The notes beneath the pieces are model-generated. The model searched no databases, was not told the origin of the DNA, and saw nothing but the letters and a program-made list of their open reading frames with translations. A DNA stretch of 64,000 bases from Stenotrophomonas rhizophila (GTDB lineage: Bacteria; Pseudomonadota; Gammaproteobacteria; Xanthomonadales; Xanthomonadaceae), in the NCBI RefSeq assembly GCF_020857975.1, contig NZ_JACWUO010000008.1, positions 1-64,000 of the forward strand, written 5' to 3'. Below, piece after piece: positions 61,520-64,000 of the stretch (position 1 is the stretch's first letter; the number at the start of each line of letters is the position of its first letter). The translations under genes and the position numbers were made by a program.

Positions 61520-62875
61520 TCAGTAGCGGCCGTCGAAGGCGAAGATCGGCTTGCGCTGCTGCCACAGCCCGGCGGTGAAGTCCGGGAAATCCAGGGTCTG
61601 GAAACCGCCGGCGATGGACTGCTCGGACAGCGGGGTGATCGCGCTCCAGGTGACCGCATCGTAGATGTCGATCGGCATCGGCGCCCTGGCCTTCAAGGCT
61701 TCGACGAAGGCATGGATGACGAACCAGTCCATGCCGCCGTGGCCGGCGCTGGCCGCGGTGGCGGCGTGCTGCTTCCACAGCGGGTGTTCGTACTGGTCCT
61801 GGTAGGCCTGGAACGGTTCCCACTTGTGCGGCGGGCTGCGGCCTTCGATATGGATGGACTGGTTCACGTCCATCCACAGGCCCTTGGTGCCCTGCACGCG
61901 GAAGCCCATCGAGTACGGGCGCGGCAGCGAGGTGTCGTGCTGCAGCAGGATGGTTTCGCCGTTCTGGCAGGCCAGGGTGGTGGTGACGATGTCGCCGAGC
62001 TTGAAGGTGGCCTTGGTGCTGGGATGGGTGGTGCCGCCGCTCTTGGCCACGGTGTACTCATGCAGCCCGCGCGCCTTGCTGGCGAACGCGTTGATGCGGG
62101 TGAAGCGGTTGCCGCGGTTGATGCCGGTATACATCGCGCACGGGCCGATGCCGTGGCTGGGGTAGAGTTCGCCGTTGCGCCGCACCGAATGTTCGGTGCG
62201 CCAGCGCGCCTCGGACCAGCCCTTGGCGCCGAACTCCACGCCGCTGTCGTAGGGCTGGCCGGGGTCGCCGGAGTTGAACTTCACCCCGCGCAGGTCATGC
62301 TGGTAGCCGGCCTGCAGGTGCACCAGTTCGCCGAACAGGCCTTGGCGCACCATCTGCAGCGCGGCCATCACATCGCGGCGGTAGCAGACGTTTTCCAGCA
62401 GCATGTACGGGGTGCCGGTGGACAGCTGGGTCTTGAGCACATCCCAATGGTCCTGCAGGGTAATGCCGGCGACCACTTCGCAGCCCACCGCGACCTTGGC
62501 CTGCATCGCTGCGATCGCCATCGGCGCGTGGTATTCCCACGGCGTGGCGATGATCACCCCGTCCAGGCCGCGCTGTTCCAGCAGGCGCTTCCAGGCGTTG
62601 ACGTCGCCGTCCTGGCCGTAGGCCTTGGGCGCCGGTTTGCCGGCCTTGGCGACCATCTCCATGCCGCGCTTGAGCATGATCGGTTCGATGTCGCACAGCG
62701 CCACCACCTCGACATCGTCGCGGCGGACCAGTTCCTTCAGCAATACCTGGCCGCGCATGCCGGTGCCGATCAGGCCCAGCCGCACCTTGCGTCCGCGCGC
62801 CCAGGCCGGTGTCTGCGGCAGCAGGCTGCTGGCGGCGACGGCCGCGCTGGCGGCGATGAATTCTCTGCGTTTCAT
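61520..62875 (-). CDS. Gfo/Idh/MocA family protein, GH109-type alpha-N-acetylgalactosaminidase
   Basis: 451 aa. Twin-arginine export signal (MKRREFIAASAAVAASSLL), then the NAD-binding Rossmann fold (VRLGLIGTGMRGQVLLKEL, VVALCDIEP) and the family blocks VIIATPWEYHAPMAIAAMQA, CEVVAGITLQDHWDVLK, NVCYRRDVMAALQMVRQGLFGELVHLQAG, HGIGPCAMYTGINRGNRF and GHGGMDWFVIHAFVEAL. This is the GH109 pattern, enzymes that cleave terminal alpha-GalNAc by an NAD-dependent mechanism. Export to the periplasm and the adjacent TonB-dependent receptor suggest uptake and trimming of host or microbial glycans. Substrate is inferred. Confidence 0.88.
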   Translation of the reverse strand: MKRREFIAASAAVAASSLLPQTPAWARGRKVRLGLIGTGMRGQVLLKELVRRDDVEVVALCDIEPIMLKRGMEMVAKAGKPAPKAYGQDGDVNAWKRLLEQRGLDGVIIATPWEYHAPMAIAAMQAKVAVGCEVVAGITLQDHWDVLKTQLSTGTPYMLLENVCYRRDVMAALQMVRQGLFGELVHLQAGYQHDLRGVKFNSGDPGQPYDSGVEFGAKGWSEARWRTEHSVRRNGELYPSHGIGPCAMYTGINRGNRFTRINAFASKARGLHEYTVAKSGGTTHPSTKATFKLGDIVTTTLACQNGETILLQHDTSLPRPYSMGFRVQGTKGLWMDVNQSIHIEGRSPPHKWEPFQAYQDQYEHPLWKQHAATAASAGHGGMDWFVIHAFVEALKARAPMPIDIYDAVTWSAITPLSEQSIAGGFQTLDFPDFTAGLWQQRKPIFAFDGRY

Positions 62876-62928
62876 GGACAGTACCTCGTGTAAAGATCGC
62901 GCCGGCCGGAACCGGCGCGATGGGAGCA

Positions 62929-64000
62929 TCAGAACTTGTAGCCGACGGTCAGACTGTAGCCGCGACCGAAGATGGTGGCGTAATCGCTGGAATCGCCCAG
63001 GAAGCTGTTGGGATCGTAGAACGGCAGGCGGTCGAACAGGTTCTTGATGGTGAAGCCGACGTTCCAGTGCGCATCCGGGCGCCAGGCCACGCTCAGGTTG
63101 GCGGTCCACCACGACGGGGCGCCGTCGCACTTGCTCTGCTCCACCGGCAGGTAGCCGGCGGTGCAGGTCTGCGGGTTGTTGTCTTCTTCATCGATCTGCT
63201 GCAGCGCCCACTTGGTGCCGCCCACGTAGTTGATGAACATGCTGGTGGTGACCTGCTTGTAGCTCCAGTCGGCATTCAACGTGGCGCGCAGGCGCGGGTT
63301 GTTGTAGTAGCCGACCAGGTCACCGTAGTACCAGCCGCTTTCGTCGTCCAGGTAGGAACGGTTGCGGTTGGCGATGGTGGCGGCCACGCCGATGTTCAGG
63401 TTGCCCCAGTCGCCCAGCGAGAAGCGGCTGCGCGCGTCGATGTCGAAGCCGTCGATCAGGGTCTTGCCGCGGTTCTTGTACTGGCCCACCACGCTGGCCA
63501 CATTGCCGGCGCTGTAGCCGGGCAGCGTGCCGGGACAGCTGACGCCGCTGGCCGGGTCGGCGCACATGGCGGCCAGCGCGGCCTGGTTGGCGCGGTCGGC
63601 CTCGGTGATCGGCGAGCGCGTGGACGAGATGATGTCCTCGTCGCGGGTGTAGTCCGGGGCGACGATTTCGTTGCTGCGGTAGATGAACCAGTAGTCGGCC
63701 GACACCGACAGCCACTGGGTGGGCTCGTAGACGAAGCCCAGCGTGGTGATCTTGGCCTTCTCCGGCTTCAGCTCCGGGTTGGGCTGGGTCATGCGCGCCA
63801 CGGTGCGGCTGCAGTCGCTGTTGAGCAGGGTCTTGCCCAGGTCCACGTCGCCGCCCCGGCCGGACTGCAGCAGCAGGTTGGCGATGGCGTTGGTCTCGTT
63901 GCAGCGCAGCTCGTCGCGGTAGCCGCCGAGCTGGGCGAACACCCCGCCGTTGCCGGACTCGGCCAGGCTGGGCGCCCGGAAGCCGGTGGAATAGGTGCCG
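62929..64000 (-). CDS. TonB-dependent receptor, C-terminal part (runs off window)
   Basis: At least 356 codons; the frame continues past position 64000, so the 5' end is missing. The visible part starts with TYSTGFRAPSLAE, the conserved barrel segment, then LKPEKAKITTLGFVYEPTQWLSVSADYWFI, IDGFDIDARSRFSLGDWGNLN, NADWSYKQVTTSMFINYVGG, and the terminal VGFTIKNLFDRLPFYDPNS ... YSLTVGYKF with the final Phe. Belongs to the large receptor class with extracellular loops containing Cys pairs, common in Xanthomonadaceae. It is upstream of the GH109 gene with a 53-nt gap and the same orientation, so likely one operon. Ligand unknown, probably a carbohydrate. Confidence 0.92.
   Translation of the reverse strand, partial: GTYSTGFRAPSLAESGNGGVFAQLGGYRDELRCNETNAIANLLLQSGRGGDVDLGKTLLNSDCSRTVARMTQPNPELKPEKAKITTLGFVYEPTQWLSVSADYWFIYRSNEIVAPDYTRDEDIISSTRSPITEADRANQAALAAMCADPASGVSCPGTLPGYSAGNVASVVGQYKNRGKTLIDGFDIDARSRFSLGDWGNLNIGVAATIANRNRSYLDDESGWYYGDLVGYYNNPRLRATLNADWSYKQVTTSMFINYVGGTKWALQQIDEEDNNPQTCTAGYLPVEQSKCDGAPSWWTANLSVAWRPDAHWNVGFTIKNLFDRLPFYDPNSFLGDSSDYATIFGRGYSLTVGYKF

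Overview
The window reads as a chromosomal segment of a high-GC gammaproteobacterium of the Xanthomonadaceae (Lysobacteraceae), most likely Stenotrophomonas or a close relative. The reasons are the housekeeping set (speA/speE, lpxO, PII, ubiK, comM, ubiA), GTAG-headed palindromic REP elements of the kind called SMAG in Stenotrophomonas (about 3.43-3.66 kb, 19.99 kb and 32.38-32.43 kb), and a type IV secretion effector with a Xanthomonadales XVIPCD tail. This assignment is inference; no marker gene such as 16S rRNA is present.

Layout. 0-9 kb is core genome: a DUF6122 membrane protein, speA and speE diverging from an 11-bp inverted repeat, lpxO and a RIO/WaaP-like kinase diverging around an AGTACTAA dyad, PII, ubiK, a HAD phosphatase and comM. 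Next to comM, at 9-12.8 kb, is a three-gene operon of unrecognised proteins in visibly less GC-rich DNA: a collagen-like Gly-rich protein, a Ser/Thr-rich protein with a beta-pore-former look, and a Lys-rich protein. 13.3-18.4 kb is a tripartite drug efflux operon (MFS, HlyD adaptor, outer-membrane lipoprotein) with a divergent AraC regulator. 18.6-20 kb holds a lipoprotein and a VOC protein. 20.3-24.8 kb is an interbacterial toxin module: a 1045-aa effector with an N-terminal AHH-type nuclease motif and C-terminal XVIPCD, an Imm11-like immunity gene upstream, and the decayed ends of a second copy of the same pair.

25.6-30.9 kb carries an S-M-R gene trio that aligns along its length with type I restriction-modification subunits but has lost the diagnostic catalytic residues of both the methyltransferase (SAM motif I, NPPF) and the restriction/translocase subunit (PD-ExK, Walker A lysine, DEAH), while all three frames remain open. 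This is my leading candidate for an undescribed, repurposed system.

30.9-36.8 kb returns to ordinary genes: an AtoE-type transporter, ubiA, tRNA-Arg(CCG), a membrane-anchored AraC regulator and a two-domain aspartyl protease with PDZ. 37-61.4 kb is one large surface-protein locus read leftward: a short STN-TonB_C protein, an ECF sigma factor and FecR (regulation); a 4535-aa filamentous haemagglutinin with its TpsB transporter (two-partner secretion); then an ExbB carrying DUF2341/LamG-like periplasmic domains, ExbD, TonB, a porin and a SapC protein. The order suggests that proton-motive force is coupled to secretion or display of the giant adhesin under its own sigma/anti-sigma control. The right edge has a GH109-type Gfo/Idh/MocA protein and the 3' part of a TonB-dependent receptor that runs off the window.
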